NCBI RefSeq assembly: GCF_030691135.1 | Contig: NZ_JAUYFA010000039.1 | Span: 1-64,000, forward strand | From: Phreatobacter sp. | GTDB lineage: Bacteria; Pseudomonadota; Alphaproteobacteria; Rhizobiales; Phreatobacteraceae | DNA length: 64,000 nucleotides | Direction: 5' to 3' | Shown here: piece after piece, positions 28,402 through 37,439 of the stretch | Layout of the letters: each line of letters begins with the position of its first letter | Position numbering within the stretch: position 1 is the stretch's first letter | The notes under the pieces: generated by a model | The model's input: only the letters and a program-made list of their open reading frames with translations | Databases searched by the model: none | What the model was told of the DNA's origin: nothing | Program-made: the position numbers and the translations under genes

Positions 28402-31269
28402 TCAGCCCTCCCTCGGCACGGGTCGCCCCGCTTCCGGCGCAGCCGGGGGAAGCTTGATGTCGGATGGCCCCTCGGGAATCGGGATGCGCTCGGCGCGCGC
28501 CTCGATCCGCGAGATCTGCGCCAGCGCCAGCAGCACCGTCCCGACCACCGTCAGGAACACCCCGGTGTCGAAGGCCATGGCCGTGGCGAGCTCGATCTGG
28601 CCGATCAGCGGAATGTCGAAATAGCCGAAGGAACTGGTCAGGAACGGCCGGCCGAACACGAAGGAGCCGAGACCCGTCAAACCCGCGATCACGACGCCGG
28701 CGCCCACCAGCGTATGGCCGTCGAAGCGCGCCTTCTGGTGGCTCCAGGAATAGCCGCTCGCCATGTACTGCATGATATAGGCGATGGCGACGACCAGGCC
28801 GGCGATGAAGCCGCCACCCGGCAGGTTGTGACCGCGCAGGAAGATAAACACGCCCACCGTGAAGACGAGCGGCAGCATGGCGCGCGTGGTGACCACCAGG
28901 ATCAGCGGATGGGCCTCGGCCGATTCGAGCCCCTGCCGCATGGCCGCGAGCCGGCGGGCGGCCGGCCCGCGCAGGCTCGTGTCGAGCAGCGCGAAGATGG
29001 CGAGGGCGGCGATACCCAGCACGATGATCTCACCGAACGTATCGAAGCCGCGGAAGTCGACGAGGATGACGTTGACGATATTGGTGCCGCCGCCACCGGG
29101 CTTGGACTGGGCGACGTAGTAATCCGAGATCGTGGAGAAGTCGCGCGTCAGGATGGCAAAGGCCAGAGCCGCCACGCCGAGGCCGGCAGCCACGGCGATG
29201 GCGCCGTCCCTGACTTTCCGCCCGGCCTGTGGTTCGGCAGGCGTCGTCTTCGGCAGCAGGTTGAGCGCCAGCAGGAGGAGGATGGTGGAGACCACCTCGA
29301 CCGAGATCTGCGTCAGCGCGAGGTCGGGCGCCGAGAAATAGATGAAGGCCAGCGAGACGATGAGCCCGACCACGCTGGTGACGATCAGCGTCAGCAGGCG
29401 GTTGCCGTGCTTCATGACCACCACCCCGGTCGCGGCCATCAGCGCGCCCCAGGCGACGACCGCCGCGAAATTCACCGGCAGCATGGGGCGAGCGCCGGCC
29501 CCGTGCGGGAAATGCGTGAAGGCCCACAGGCCGATGACCAGCACCGAAATGGCGATGATGGCGATGGACCGGGGCAGCGATTCCACATTGGCCTGCCGGG
29601 TGAACCAGCGCGCCGCGGCGACGCTCACCGTCACGGCGGTTTCGAACATCGCCTTCGCCTCGGGGCGCGGCCAGGCGCTGCGCAGCCGCGCCAGGCCGCC
29701 ATGGGCCCGGAACGCCAGAACGCCGCCGATGACGGCCGCGATGCTCATGAACAGGGCCGGCGTGAAGCCGTGCCACAGCGACAGGGAATAATAGGGCAGC
29801 GGCGCGCTGCCGATGACCGCCTGGGCTGTGCGCGCGATAATCGGCCCGGCGATCAGCGCCGGCAGCAGGCCGATGGCGACGACCAGCGCCACAAGCAGCG
29901 CGACCGGCAGCCACATGCCGATGCCGGGATCGTGCGGATGATGCGGATAGTCGTGGCGCTCGTGCCCGGCGAAGGTGCCGATGGCGAGCCTCACCGAATA
30001 GGCGACCGAGACGAGGGCGGCGAGGGTCGCCCCGACAGGAATGAGCCAGCCGAGACCGGCGAGCGAGCCGGAGGCCGACGCTTCCAGCATCATCTCCTTC
30101 GACAGGAAGCCGTTCAGCGGCGGCAGGCCCGCCATCGAGGCCGATGCGATGCCGGCCAGAACGGCGGTCACCGGCATCAGCTTGGCGAGGCCGCCGAGCC
30201 GGCGGATGTCGCGCGTCCCGGCCTCATGGTCGACGATGCCGGCGGACATGAAGAGGGCGGCCTTGAAGGTCGCGTGGTTGAGGATGTGGAAGACGCAGGC
30301 GACCGCGGCATAGGGCGTGCCCAGGCCGAGCAGCATCACCATCAGGCCGAGATGGCTGACGGTGGAATAGGCGAGGATGGCCTTCAGGTCGTCCTTGAAC
30401 AGGGCGATCCAGGCGCCCACCAGCATGGTCACCAGGCCGACCGGGACGACGATCGCGAACCACAGGTCTGTGCCGGCGAGAACCGGCCACAGCCGCGCCA
30501 GCAGGAAGACGCCCGCCTTCACCATGGTCGCCGAATGCAGATAGGCCGAGACCGGGGTCGGCGCCGCCATGGCATGCGGCAGCCAGAAATGGAACGGGAA
30601 CTGCGCTGACTTGGTGAAGGCGCCGGCAAGAACCAGCACGAGGATCACCGGATAGAGCGGCGACGCCTTGATCACGTCGCCCTTGGTCAGCAGGACGCTG
30701 AGCTCATAGGACCCGCCGACATGGCCCAGCAGCAGCATGCCCGCGGTGAGCAGCAGGCCGCCGCCGCCGGTGACCACCAGCGCCATCCGGGCGCCCTGGC
30801 GGCCGGCGGCCGCGTGGCTCCAGAAACCGATGAGCAGGAAGGACGAGAGGCTCGTCAGCTCCCAGAAGATCAGCATCAGGATGATGTTGTCCGACAGGAC
30901 GATACCGACCATCGCCCCCTGGAACAGCAGCAGATAGGCGTAGAAGCGACCGATCGAATCCTGCCGGCTGAGATAGTAGCGCGCATAGATGATGATCAGC
31001 GCGCCGATGGCGAGGATCATGGTCGCAAAGAACAGGCCGAGCCCGTCGGCGAAGAAGCGGAACGACAGGCCGATCTCGGGGACCCAGGCCGTACCGGCGA
31101 GAACCGTCTCGCCGCGATAGACGGCCGGCGCATCGACCAGCAGCAGGGCGAGGCTCGTGAGCGTGACCGCCAGGGTCACGAGCATCGTCGTGTCGCGGCC
31201 GGATCGCGCGAACAGTGGCGGCAGCAGCGCCCCGAACAGGGGAATGAGCGGCACGAGAATGAGGTTCAT
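28402..31269 (-). CDS. mrpA: Mrp Na+/H+ antiporter fused subunit A/B (PhaAB type)
   Basis: Large membrane subunit of 955 residues. The N-terminal two thirds match MrpA/NuoL (FWELTSLSSFLLIGFW; KSAQFPFHFWLPHAM; NHATFKAALFMSAGIVDHEAGTRD). This is followed by a DUF4040/MrpA-C region (FIYFSAPDLALTQISVEVV) and a fused MrpB domain (LRGHNLPGGGFIAGLVVAIAY). The AB fusion is known from rhizobial pha systems. It is the first gene of the antiporter operon, which exports Na+ or K+ for proton uptake and serves pH and salt tolerance. The start is either ATG 31269 or GTG 31278; neither has a strong ribosome binding site. A possible promoter lies about 100 bases upstream. Confidence 0.95.
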   Translation of the reverse strand: MNLILVPLIPLFGALLPPLFARSGRDTTMLVTLAVTLTSLALLLVDAPAVYRGETVLAGTAWVPEIGLSFRFFADGLGLFFATMILAIGALIIIYARYYLSRQDSIGRFYAYLLLFQGAMVGIVLSDNIILMLIFWELTSLSSFLLIGFWSHAAAGRQGARMALVVTGGGGLLLTAGMLLLGHVGGSYELSVLLTKGDVIKASPLYPVILVLVLAGAFTKSAQFPFHFWLPHAMAAPTPVSAYLHSATMVKAGVFLLARLWPVLAGTDLWFAIVVPVGLVTMLVGAWIALFKDDLKAILAYSTVSHLGLMVMLLGLGTPYAAVACVFHILNHATFKAALFMSAGIVDHEAGTRDIRRLGGLAKLMPVTAVLAGIASASMAGLPPLNGFLSKEMMLEASASGSLAGLGWLIPVGATLAALVSVAYSVRLAIGTFAGHERHDYPHHPHDPGIGMWLPVALLVALVVAIGLLPALIAGPIIARTAQAVIGSAPLPYYSLSLWHGFTPALFMSIAAVIGGVLAFRAHGGLARLRSAWPRPEAKAMFETAVTVSVAAARWFTRQANVESLPRSIAIIAISVLVIGLWAFTHFPHGAGARPMLPVNFAAVVAWGALMAATGVVVMKHGNRLLTLIVTSVVGLIVSLAFIYFSAPDLALTQISVEVVSTILLLLALNLLPKTTPAEPQAGRKVRDGAIAVAAGLGVAALAFAILTRDFSTISDYYVAQSKPGGGGTNIVNVILVDFRGFDTFGEIIVLGIAALAIFALLDTSLRGPAARRLAAMRQGLESAEAHPLILVVTTRAMLPLVFTVGVFIFLRGHNLPGGGFIAGLVVAIAYIMQYMASGYSWSHQKARFDGHTLVGAGVVIAGLTGLGSFVFGRPFLTSSFGYFDIPLIGQIELATAMAFDTGVFLTVVGTVLLALAQISRIEARAERIPIPEGPSDIKLPPAAPEAGRPVPREG

Positions 31270-31373
31270 CGGGTGCACGGTCCCATGGCGGCAGCGGCCC
31301 CGAAATCGTTGTGTTCAGCCCCCATCCGGCCCGCAGCTCCCCTCGCTTTCCCGATCCGCGATCTCGCTCCGGA

Positions 31374-31402
31374 CTTAGGCGTTGCCGACTCACCGTCGTC
31401 AA
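31374..31402 (-). promoter_or_regulatory. possible promoter of the mrp operon
   Basis: On the minus strand TTGACG (31402-31397) and CCTAAG (31379-31374) are 17 bases apart. The -35 is good; the -10 is weak against CTATAT/TATAAT. It would leave a leader of about 100 bases before mrpA. Confidence 0.35.
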
Positions 31403-31496
31403 CCCCCGATCGCATGCCGCGACAGGATTGCCACAGAGTTTCGTCGGCCAGGATGGTGGCAATTGGCTGCATGAGGGATAGGCAGTGGCGGCGCCG

Positions 31497-32435
31497 TCAG
31501 CGACGGCTCTCGATGGCCTCCCAGACGGTGGCGGCGATGTCCGGCCCGCCGAGCCGGCGAATGGCGCGGATGCCGGTCGGTGCGGTGACATTGATCTCGG
31601 TCAGGTTGCCGCCGATCACGTCGATTCCGGCGAGGATGATGCCGCGCGCCTTCAGGTCGGGACCGATGGTTTCGCAGATCTCGCGCTCGCGCGCGCTGAT
31701 CTGGGTGGTCTCCGCCGCACCGCCGCGCACCATGTTGGAGCGCAGGTCGTCAGCCGCCGGCACCCGGTTGACCGCACCGGCGAAGACGCCGTCGACCAGA
31801 ATGATGCGCTTGTCGCCGTCGCGCACCGCCGGCAGATAGTGCTGGATCACCCACGGCTCGCGCGTCAGCGCCGCGAACGTGTCGAGGAACGAGCCGAAAT
31901 TCTCGTCGCCCTCGCGAATGCGGAACACGCCGGCGCCGCCATGCCCGTAGAGCGGCTTCATGACGATGTCGCCCAACTCCTTGCGGAAGGCGCGTATCTC
32001 GTCGAAGTCGCGGGTCACCAGGGTCTTCGGCATAAGCTGCGGGAACTGGGTGACGAAGATCTTCTCCGGCGCATTGCGCACGCTGGCCGGGTCGTTCACC
32101 ACCAGCGTCTTCGGGTGAACGCGCTCGAGGAAATGCGTCGCGGTGATGTAGTGCAGGTCGAAGGGCGGATCCTGCCGCATGAGGATCACGTCGAACGTGT
32201 CGAGCCGCACGCGGGACCCTGTACCGAGCGTGAAATGGTCGCCCTCGACGTCGCGCACGGTGAGCGGATGAGCGAGCGCCGAGGGCTCGCCGTCGCGCAG
32301 CGCTAGGCTGTCGGGGTGGTAATAGAAGACTTCATGCCCGCGCCGCTGTGCCTCGAGCATCAGCGCAAAGCCGGAATCGCCCTTGATCTTGATCGATTCC
32401 ATGGGGTCGGTCTGGACAGCGACCTTGAGGCTCAT
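31497..32435 (-). CDS. gshB: glutathione synthetase
   Basis: ATP-grasp ligase joining gamma-glutamylcysteine and glycine in the cytoplasm; 312 residues, the usual bacterial length. Visible are the N-terminal [16 protein letters not shown] block, the [16 protein letters not shown] motif, the ATP-binding [12 protein letters not shown] loop, and the magnesium/substrate block INVTAPTG near the C-terminus. It follows yraN by 12 bases on the same strand, and rsmI-yraN-gshB appears to be one transcript. Confidence 0.98.
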   Translation of the reverse strand: MSLKVAVQTDPMESIKIKGDSGFALMLEAQRRGHEVFYYHPDSLALRDGEPSALAHPLTVRDVEGDHFTLGTGSRVRLDTFDVILMRQDPPFDLHYITATHFLERVHPKTLVVNDPASVRNAPEKIFVTQFPQLMPKTLVTRDFDEIRAFRKELGDIVMKPLYGHGGAGVFRIREGDENFGSFLDTFAALTREPWVIQHYLPAVRDGDKRIILVDGVFAGAVNRVPAADDLRSNMVRGGAAETTQISAREREICETIGPDLKARGIILAGIDVIGGNLTEINVTAPTGIRAIRRLGGPDIAATVWEAIESRR

Positions 32436-32447
32436 CGGGCATTCCTT

Positions 32448-32825
32448 TCAGACGTCGGCGTCGAACGCGCCCTGTATATGGCGCGGCCAGCCGCCGTGCG
32501 ATACCAGGATCATGTCGTAGCGCCTATCGCCGCCCGCATGGCGGGGATGGCGGGCGAGGAAGGCCTCGGCCGCGCGAGTGATGCGCCGCCGCTGCGCCGC
32601 CGTCAGGGCGAGCTCGGCGAGGTCCACCGATCCGCGCGCCTTGACCTCGACGAAGACCACCGTGCCGCCGCGCCGCGCGACGATGTCGATCTCGGCGCCG
32701 GGCGTGCGCCAGCGCCGGGCGAGGATGCGATAGCCCTTGGCGACGAGCAGGATGAGGGCGGCCGTCTCGGCGATCCGTCCGCGCCCCCAGGCGGCGGAGC
32801 GCTTCGGGTCGGCCTCGCGCCTCAC
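32448..32825 (-). CDS. YraN family (UPF0102) putative endonuclease-like protein
   Basis: A 125-residue protein with the restriction-endonuclease-like fold of the YraN family. Motifs visible: an N-terminal GRGRIAETAA segment, GAEIDIVARRGGTVVFVEVKAR (the D-x(n)-ExK nuclease core) and QRRRITRAAEAFLARHP. Homologues have the nuclease motif but their cellular role is unsettled. The GTG start overlaps the rsmI stop by four bases, which is a conserved pairing in many Proteobacteria. Confidence 0.9.
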   Translation of the reverse strand: MRREADPKRSAAWGRGRIAETAALILLVAKGYRILARRWRTPGAEIDIVARRGGTVVFVEVKARGSVDLAELALTAAQRRRITRAAEAFLARHPRHAGGDRRYDMILVSHGGWPRHIQGAFDADV

Positions 32826-33733
32826 CCCGGCTCCCGCGCGAGCAGCAGCGCCCGCTGATAGAGATCGCGCTTGGCGAGGCCCGTCACGGTCGCCACAGCC
32901 GCCGCCGCGTCCTTCACTGATCCGCCGGCCAGCGCGGCGCGCAGCATGGCCTCGATATCCGTCTCCGCCGGCGGCGGTGCCTCGCCGGGCGGCGCGACAA
33001 CCACGACGATCTCGCCCTTGGGGTCGGGCGCGGCGGCATAGTCCGCGGCGAGCGCCGCCAGCGAGCCCCGCCGCACCTCCTCGTGCAGCTTGGTGAGTTC
33101 GCGGCAGACCGCCGCCTGGCGGTCGCCGAGCTCCGCGGCGAGGTCGGAGAGAGAGGCGGCAAGGCGCGGGCCGGTCTCAAAGAAGACCAGGGATCCCGGC
33201 ACCGCCGCCAGCGCCCGCGCCCGGCTGCGCCGCCCGGCCGTCTTCGGCGGCAGGAACCCGGCGAAGAAGAACGCGTCGGTCGGCAGGCCTGCCGCCACCA
33301 GCGCCGCCATCACCGCCGAGGGACCCGGCACCGGGATGACGCGATGACCCGCCTCGCGGGCCGCCTCCACCAGCTTGAAACCGGGATCGGAGACGAGCGG
33401 CGTCCCGGCATCGGAGACGAGGGCGACCGATTCGCCGGCCGCGAGCCGCGCCAGGAGTTTCGGGCGCATCTCCGAGGCATTGTGCTCGTGATAGGGGACG
33501 AGTTTCACCGACAGGGCGAAGTGATCGACGAGGCGGCGGGTGACACGGCTGTCCTCGCAGGCGACGAGCGACGCGGCCGCCATGGTCTCCACGGCGCGCA
33601 GCGTCATGTCACGCAGATTGCCGATGGGGGTTGCCACCACATGCAGCCCGGGCTCCAGCGAGCGAGCGAGAAAGCGTTCCCCGCCAATGACATAGTGCCT
33701 GTCTGGCAGCTTCGGCGCGGGAAGTTCGGTCAT
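32822..33733 (-). CDS. rsmI: 16S rRNA (cytidine(1402)-2'-O)-methyltransferase RsmI
   Basis: SAM-dependent tetrapyrrole-methylase-fold enzyme that 2'-O-methylates C1402 in the decoding centre of 16S rRNA; 303 residues. Blocks: LHVVATPIGNLRDMTLRA, CEDSRVTRRL, ALVSDAGTPLVSDPGFKLV, PGPSAVMAALVAAGLP and FFAGFLPPK. ATG 33733 gives an N-terminal extension of about 30 residues before the conserved core, common in alphaproteobacteria. It is first in an operon with yraN and gshB and divergent from the LppC-like gene. Confidence 0.97.
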   Translation of the reverse strand: MTELPAPKLPDRHYVIGGERFLARSLEPGLHVVATPIGNLRDMTLRAVETMAAASLVACEDSRVTRRLVDHFALSVKLVPYHEHNASEMRPKLLARLAAGESVALVSDAGTPLVSDPGFKLVEAAREAGHRVIPVPGPSAVMAALVAAGLPTDAFFFAGFLPPKTAGRRSRARALAAVPGSLVFFETGPRLAASLSDLAAELGDRQAAVCRELTKLHEEVRRGSLAALAADYAAAPDPKGEIVVVVAPPGEAPPPAETDIEAMLRAALAGGSVKDAAAAVATVTGLAKRDLYQRALLLAREPG

Positions 33734-33859
33734 GATCGGTTCTCTTTCGGCGACATTAGGCGCTGCAGGTGCCCGGCGTCCATGCCCGCCGGACAGCCTC
33801 AAACATGCTCCTCGCAGCATCCTGTTGCCCCAGGGCCACGCAAAAACCTCCCTTGCGGT

Positions 33860-33888
33860 TTGACCTTGCCCCTCGCTCGCGGCTATTC
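33860..33888 (+). promoter_or_regulatory. probable sigma-70 promoter of the LppC-like gene
   Basis: TTGACC (33860-33865) and CTATTC (33883-33888) are separated by 17 bases. They match the alphaproteobacterial housekeeping consensus (CTTGAC, CTATAT) well. The predicted leader is about 38 bases. Confidence 0.5.
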
Positions 33889-33932
33889 CGGTGCACAGGG
33901 CAGGGCGTCAGGGCATGTGGAGGCTATCGGAC

Positions 33933-35126
33933 ATGGCGGAAACGGCGAAACGGCGCGGTGGCACCGCGAACGGAACGACCCTGCGCGGCCTTCTGATCGG
34001 AGCGGCCGCCATAGCGCTGGCCGCCTGTTCGGGCGCCAATGTGCAGGGACCCGGCCCGACGGCGGGTCCGGGGCCGGTGACCGCCGCGCCGCCGGGTTCC
34101 ACCATCGGCACCGGTTCGGTCAAGATCGCGCTGCTGCTTCCCCTGTCGGCGGGCGGCGCCGCCGGCAACACCGCGGCCGTTCTGCGCAACGCCGCCGAAA
34201 TGGCGGTGGCCGAGTTCCAGGGGCCCGACATCACCATTCTCGTCAAGGACGACGGCGGCACCGCCGCGGGCGCCCAGGCCGCGGCCCAGGCGGCCATCCA
34301 GGAGGGCGCCGAGCTCGTTCTCGGACCGCTCCTGGCGGAATCCGTGCGCGGCGCGGCGGCCGTGGCGCGGCCGGCAGGGCGTCCGATGATCGCCTATTCC
34401 ACCGATACCAGCGTCGCCACGCGCGGCGTCTATCTGATGAGCTTCACGCCGCAGAATACGGTCGACCGCATCGTCCAGCACGCCACCCAGGCCGGCAAGC
34501 GGTCCTATGCCGCCTTCATCCCCGACTCGGCCTTCGGCCAGGTGGTGCAGGGCGCCTTCCAGGAGGCAGTGAGCAGGTCCGGCGGCCGCGTCGTCGCCAT
34601 CGAGAAGTTCCCGCTCGACCCCAGCGGCGTCACCGCCGCCGCCGCGCGCCTTTCCGGCATCGCCGGCCAGATCGATGCGATCTTCGTCCCCGACCCCTAT
34701 GACGGCGCCGCGATCCAGGCGCTCTCCACTGCCGGTATCGACACCCGCAGCGTCCAGGTTCTCGGTGTCGGTCCCTGGGTCGGCAATACCGCCGCCGCCC
34801 GGGCCGCCCCGACCGCCCTCTATGCGGCACCCGACGAGGCCGGCTTCCGCAGCTTCTCCGAGCGCTACCGGGCCCGTTTCGGCCAGGACCCGGCGCGCAT
34901 CGCCTCGCTGACCTACGATTCGGTCTCGCTGATCGCCGCCCTGGTGCGTACCCAGGGCTCGCAGCGCTTTTCCGAGACGATCCTGACCAATTCCTCCGGC
35001 TTCAACGGCGTCGACGGCCTGTTCCGCTTCCGGGCCGACGGCACGCCGCAGCGCGGGCTCGCCGTGCTGCAGGCCGGCGGGCGGGTCGTCAGCCCGGCGC
35101 CGCGCACCTTCACCGGCGGGTCGTAG
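33933..35126 (+). CDS. penicillin-binding protein activator (LppC/LpoA-like) lipoprotein
   Basis: A 397-residue lipoprotein: basic start, hydrophobic segment, and lipobox LAAC with the lipidated Cys32. A Pro/Gly-rich linker follows. The rest is a type 1 periplasmic-binding fold of the LppC family (KIALLLPLSAGG...; VLGPLLAESVRGAAAVA; IAYSTDTSVATRGVYLMSF). LpoA of E. coli has the same fold and activates PBP1A from the outer membrane, but alphaproteobacterial members lack its TPR part and the role is inferred. ATG 33933 has GGAGG nine bases upstream; ATG 33915 and GTG 33891 are alternatives. Its position divergent from rsmI-yraN is conserved in Proteobacteria. Confidence 0.88.
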   Translation: MAETAKRRGGTANGTTLRGLLIGAAAIALAACSGANVQGPGPTAGPGPVTAAPPGSTIGTGSVKIALLLPLSAGGAAGNTAAVLRNAAEMAVAEFQGPDITILVKDDGGTAAGAQAAAQAAIQEGAELVLGPLLAESVRGAAAVARPAGRPMIAYSTDTSVATRGVYLMSFTPQNTVDRIVQHATQAGKRSYAAFIPDSAFGQVVQGAFQEAVSRSGGRVVAIEKFPLDPSGVTAAAARLSGIAGQIDAIFVPDPYDGAAIQALSTAGIDTRSVQVLGVGPWVGNTAAARAAPTALYAAPDEAGFRSFSERYRARFGQDPARIASLTYDSVSLIAALVRTQGSQRFSETILTNSSGFNGVDGLFRFRADGTPQRGLAVLQAGGRVVSPAPRTFTGGS

Positions 35127-35160
35127 AACCCGGCAGGCCGTCACTCCGATCGGACACCCG

Positions 35161-35185
35161 AAAGGCCGGCAGCATGCCGGCCTTT
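35161..35185. terminator. bidirectional terminator hairpin
   Basis: A perfect 11-bp stem (35161-35171 with 35175-35185) has a GCA loop. Its ends are AAA and TTT, so transcripts from either side end in a short U-run. It sits between the convergent LppC-like gene and chrA. Confidence 0.75.
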
Positions 35186-35203
35186 CTCGTATCCGGCTGC
35201 CCC

Positions 35204-36517
35204 TCAGCCCAGCGTCAGCTTCACGGCCACACCGAGCCCGGCCATCACGGCGATCAGCGGGATGAGGCCGAGCTTGATCCGGAAAGCCAGCACGAAGGCG
35301 ATGACGGCGAGGCCGGCGGCCTTCCAGTCCAGTGCCAGCGGATCGACGGTCGGCAGGCGCACCGGCCCGACGGCGACGCTCCCCACGGCGCCGAAGAAGA
35401 CGTGCAGTGCAAACCAGATGGCGAGGTAGAGAATGACCCCCACCACCGCCGCGGTGATGCCCTTGAGTGCCCCGGCGAGCAGGCGGTTGTGCCGGAGGTC
35501 CTCGACGAAGGGCGCTCCGGCGAAGATGAACAGGAAGGACGGCGCGAAGGTCACCCAGGTGGTCATGGCAGCCCCGATGATCGCCGCCGTCATCGGCGAG
35601 AACGGGTCCGGCGCGCGGAAGGCCGCGAGAAAGCCGACGAACTGCGTGACGAGGATCGTCGGGCCTGGCTTGGTCTCCGCAAGGCCGAGCCCGTCGACCA
35701 TTTCGGCGGCCGTGACCCAGCCCTTCTGCTCTACAGCCGCCTGGGCCAGCCAGACGAGCAGCGCATAGGCGCCGCCGAAGGTGATGACCGCGAGTTGCGA
35801 GAAGAAGATGCCGATCTGGGTGATGATATGGCCGGGACCGAGCAGCAGCGCCGCGACCGCCACCGGCGTCAGCCAGACTGCGCCCCAGACCAGCGTGCTG
35901 ATCAGGAGCGTGGCATAGCGGCCGGGGCTGGACCGACTGGCGGGGGCGGCCTCGGTCGGCTTTGGCAGAAGGAAGGCGCCGCAGGCCGCGGCGGCGATGA
36001 CGATCAGCGGATAGGGCACCTGAAACAGCAGGATGGCCAGGAGGGATGCGGCCATGACCGCCTTCAGGACAGCGGCATCGCCCACCCGCTTCGCCATCTT
36101 GATGACCGCCTGCACCACGATCACCAGCACCGCCGCCTTGATGCCGAAGAAGATGCCGTCGATGATGGGAACGCCGCGGGCGGTGACATAGAGCATCGAC
36201 ATGGCGAGCACGATGAGCGCACCCGGAACCACGAACAGCAAACCCGCCGTCAGTCCGCCGCGCACGCCGTGCAGAAGCCAGCCGATATAGGTGGCGAGCT
36301 GTTGCGCCTCCGGCCCCGGCAACAGCGTGCAGTAGCTGAGCGCATGCAGGAAGCGCTTCTCGTCGAGCCACTTCTTCTCCTCGACGATGATGGTGTGCAG
36401 CATGGCGATCTGGCCTGCCGCGCCGCCGAAGGAGAGAAAGCCGACCCGGATCCAGACGGCCAGCGCCTCGGAGAACGGCACGGCGGGTTCTGTTCGGGAA
36501 TTTGCGGTGGGGGTCAT
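35204..36517 (-). CDS. chrA: chromate transporter ChrA (CHR family)
   Basis: Inner-membrane exporter of chromate, probably proton-driven; 437 residues with two homologous halves. The N-half has FSEALAVWIRVGFLSFGGAAGQIAML and CTLLPGPEAQQLATYIGW. The C-half has FFSQLAVITFGGAYALLVWL and GLGLAETKPGPTILVTQFVGF. These FGGPxxQ-like and PGP blocks are the CHR signatures. ATG 36517 overlaps the chrB stop (TGATG), so the two are coupled. A longer reading to 36565 lies inside chrB. Confidence 0.95.
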   Translation of the reverse strand: MTPTANSRTEPAVPFSEALAVWIRVGFLSFGGAAGQIAMLHTIIVEEKKWLDEKRFLHALSYCTLLPGPEAQQLATYIGWLLHGVRGGLTAGLLFVVPGALIVLAMSMLYVTARGVPIIDGIFFGIKAAVLVIVVQAVIKMAKRVGDAAVLKAVMAASLLAILLFQVPYPLIVIAAAACGAFLLPKPTEAAPASRSSPGRYATLLISTLVWGAVWLTPVAVAALLLGPGHIITQIGIFFSQLAVITFGGAYALLVWLAQAAVEQKGWVTAAEMVDGLGLAETKPGPTILVTQFVGFLAAFRAPDPFSPMTAAIIGAAMTTWVTFAPSFLFIFAGAPFVEDLRHNRLLAGALKGITAAVVGVILYLAIWFALHVFFGAVGSVAVGPVRLPTVDPLALDWKAAGLAVIAFVLAFRIKLGLIPLIAVMAGLGVAVKLTLG

Positions 36518-37329
36518 CAGCGATAGGTCCAATTGTGGGTCTCGGTGAGAGCCCGGGTCTGCCAAGCGTAGAGCCCATCCAACACGACGGTTCCGTGACA
36601 GAGCACTGCGGCATCATCGTCGCCAGACAGCGCCGACAGGCCGAGGCATATGGCCAGGAACCCGGCGGCCTGCGGGCTGGAACCGAGGTCGCCGGTATCG
36701 GCAGCGCGGATGATCTTCGCCAATGCCTGCAAAGGCTGGAAGCCGGCAAGTCCCATCGCCGCGAGCAGTGTATCGAAGGAACAGCGAGGACCATCATGCT
36801 CGATCGGCGCGCCGGGCGTGTCGAAGGCGAGACCAGCGGCGTCCTTCGCTACCGCCAGCACCTGGTCCGGTTCGACGAAGAGAAAGGCGGCGCCGGGATC
36901 GATGAAGCGGCGGATCAGCCACGGGCAGGCGACCCGATCGATCTTCGGCCGACGGCGTGTCACCCAGGTGCGCCCGGGGCCTCCCCATGCGTCGGCGGCC
37001 TCCCGAGGCACCATGGGATGACCCGCCGCAGCGAAGGCGATCGATCCACCCTCGAGGACCCGGGCGGCGATACCCATTGCCCGAAGTTCTGCGGCGGCGC
37101 GTTGGCTCCGGTTGTGGCCGGCCTTGCAGGCAACGACGACCGGGAGCGACGGATCGACCAGTTGGGCCACGGCGGCACCCGAGGGATCGGCCGACCAGCG
37201 CGACGCCGGCATATCGGGCTGTACGGCACGAACATCGGCAGCCCGTACGTCGATCACCTGCGGCCAATCGGGACTGCCGAGAGTTGCCGCAAGGATATCG
37301 GGCGTGATGAAGAACGATGATGAATTCAC
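36517..37329 (-). CDS. chrB: rhodanese-ChrB fusion, chromate resistance protein
   Basis: A 270-residue protein with two parts. Residues about 8-110 form a rhodanese-like domain with the active-site loop CKAGHNRS (Cys68). The rest is the ChrB C-terminal domain (RPKIDRVACPWLIRRFIDPGAAF; RCSFDTLLAAMGL). ChrB proteins sense or help handle chromate and control chrA in Ochrobactrum-type systems; the rhodanese part suggests a thiol or reductase role, which is inference. The classical N-terminal ChrB regulatory domain is absent. Start GTG 37329 has GGGAGG seven bases upstream. Confidence 0.88.
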   Translation of the reverse strand: MNSSSFFITPDILAATLGSPDWPQVIDVRAADVRAVQPDMPASRWSADPSGAAVAQLVDPSLPVVVACKAGHNRSQRAAAELRAMGIAARVLEGGSIAFAAAGHPMVPREAADAWGGPGRTWVTRRRPKIDRVACPWLIRRFIDPGAAFLFVEPDQVLAVAKDAAGLAFDTPGAPIEHDGPRCSFDTLLAAMGLAGFQPLQALAKIIRAADTGDLGSSPQAAGFLAICLGLSALSGDDDAAVLCHGTVVLDGLYAWQTRALTETHNWTYR

Positions 37330-37439
37330 AGCAGAACCTCCCACCACAAACGCGGTCTGGAGGCGGTGCTTGGGCCACCGTAGCAGCCTGCCGGGGCGAC
37401 CGCCGTCGGCCCCACACGGCCTGTCTAGAGCGGAGGGGC

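Noticed and set aside
28375-30609. 744-codon plus-strand open frame opposite mrpA
   Set aside because: Rich in Arg, Asp, Gln and His, as expected for antisense to a hydrophobic membrane protein.
36960-37310. Plus-strand frames opposite chrB
   Set aside because: Shadows of the rhodanese-ChrB gene, whose rhodanese loop and ChrB block are unmistakable.
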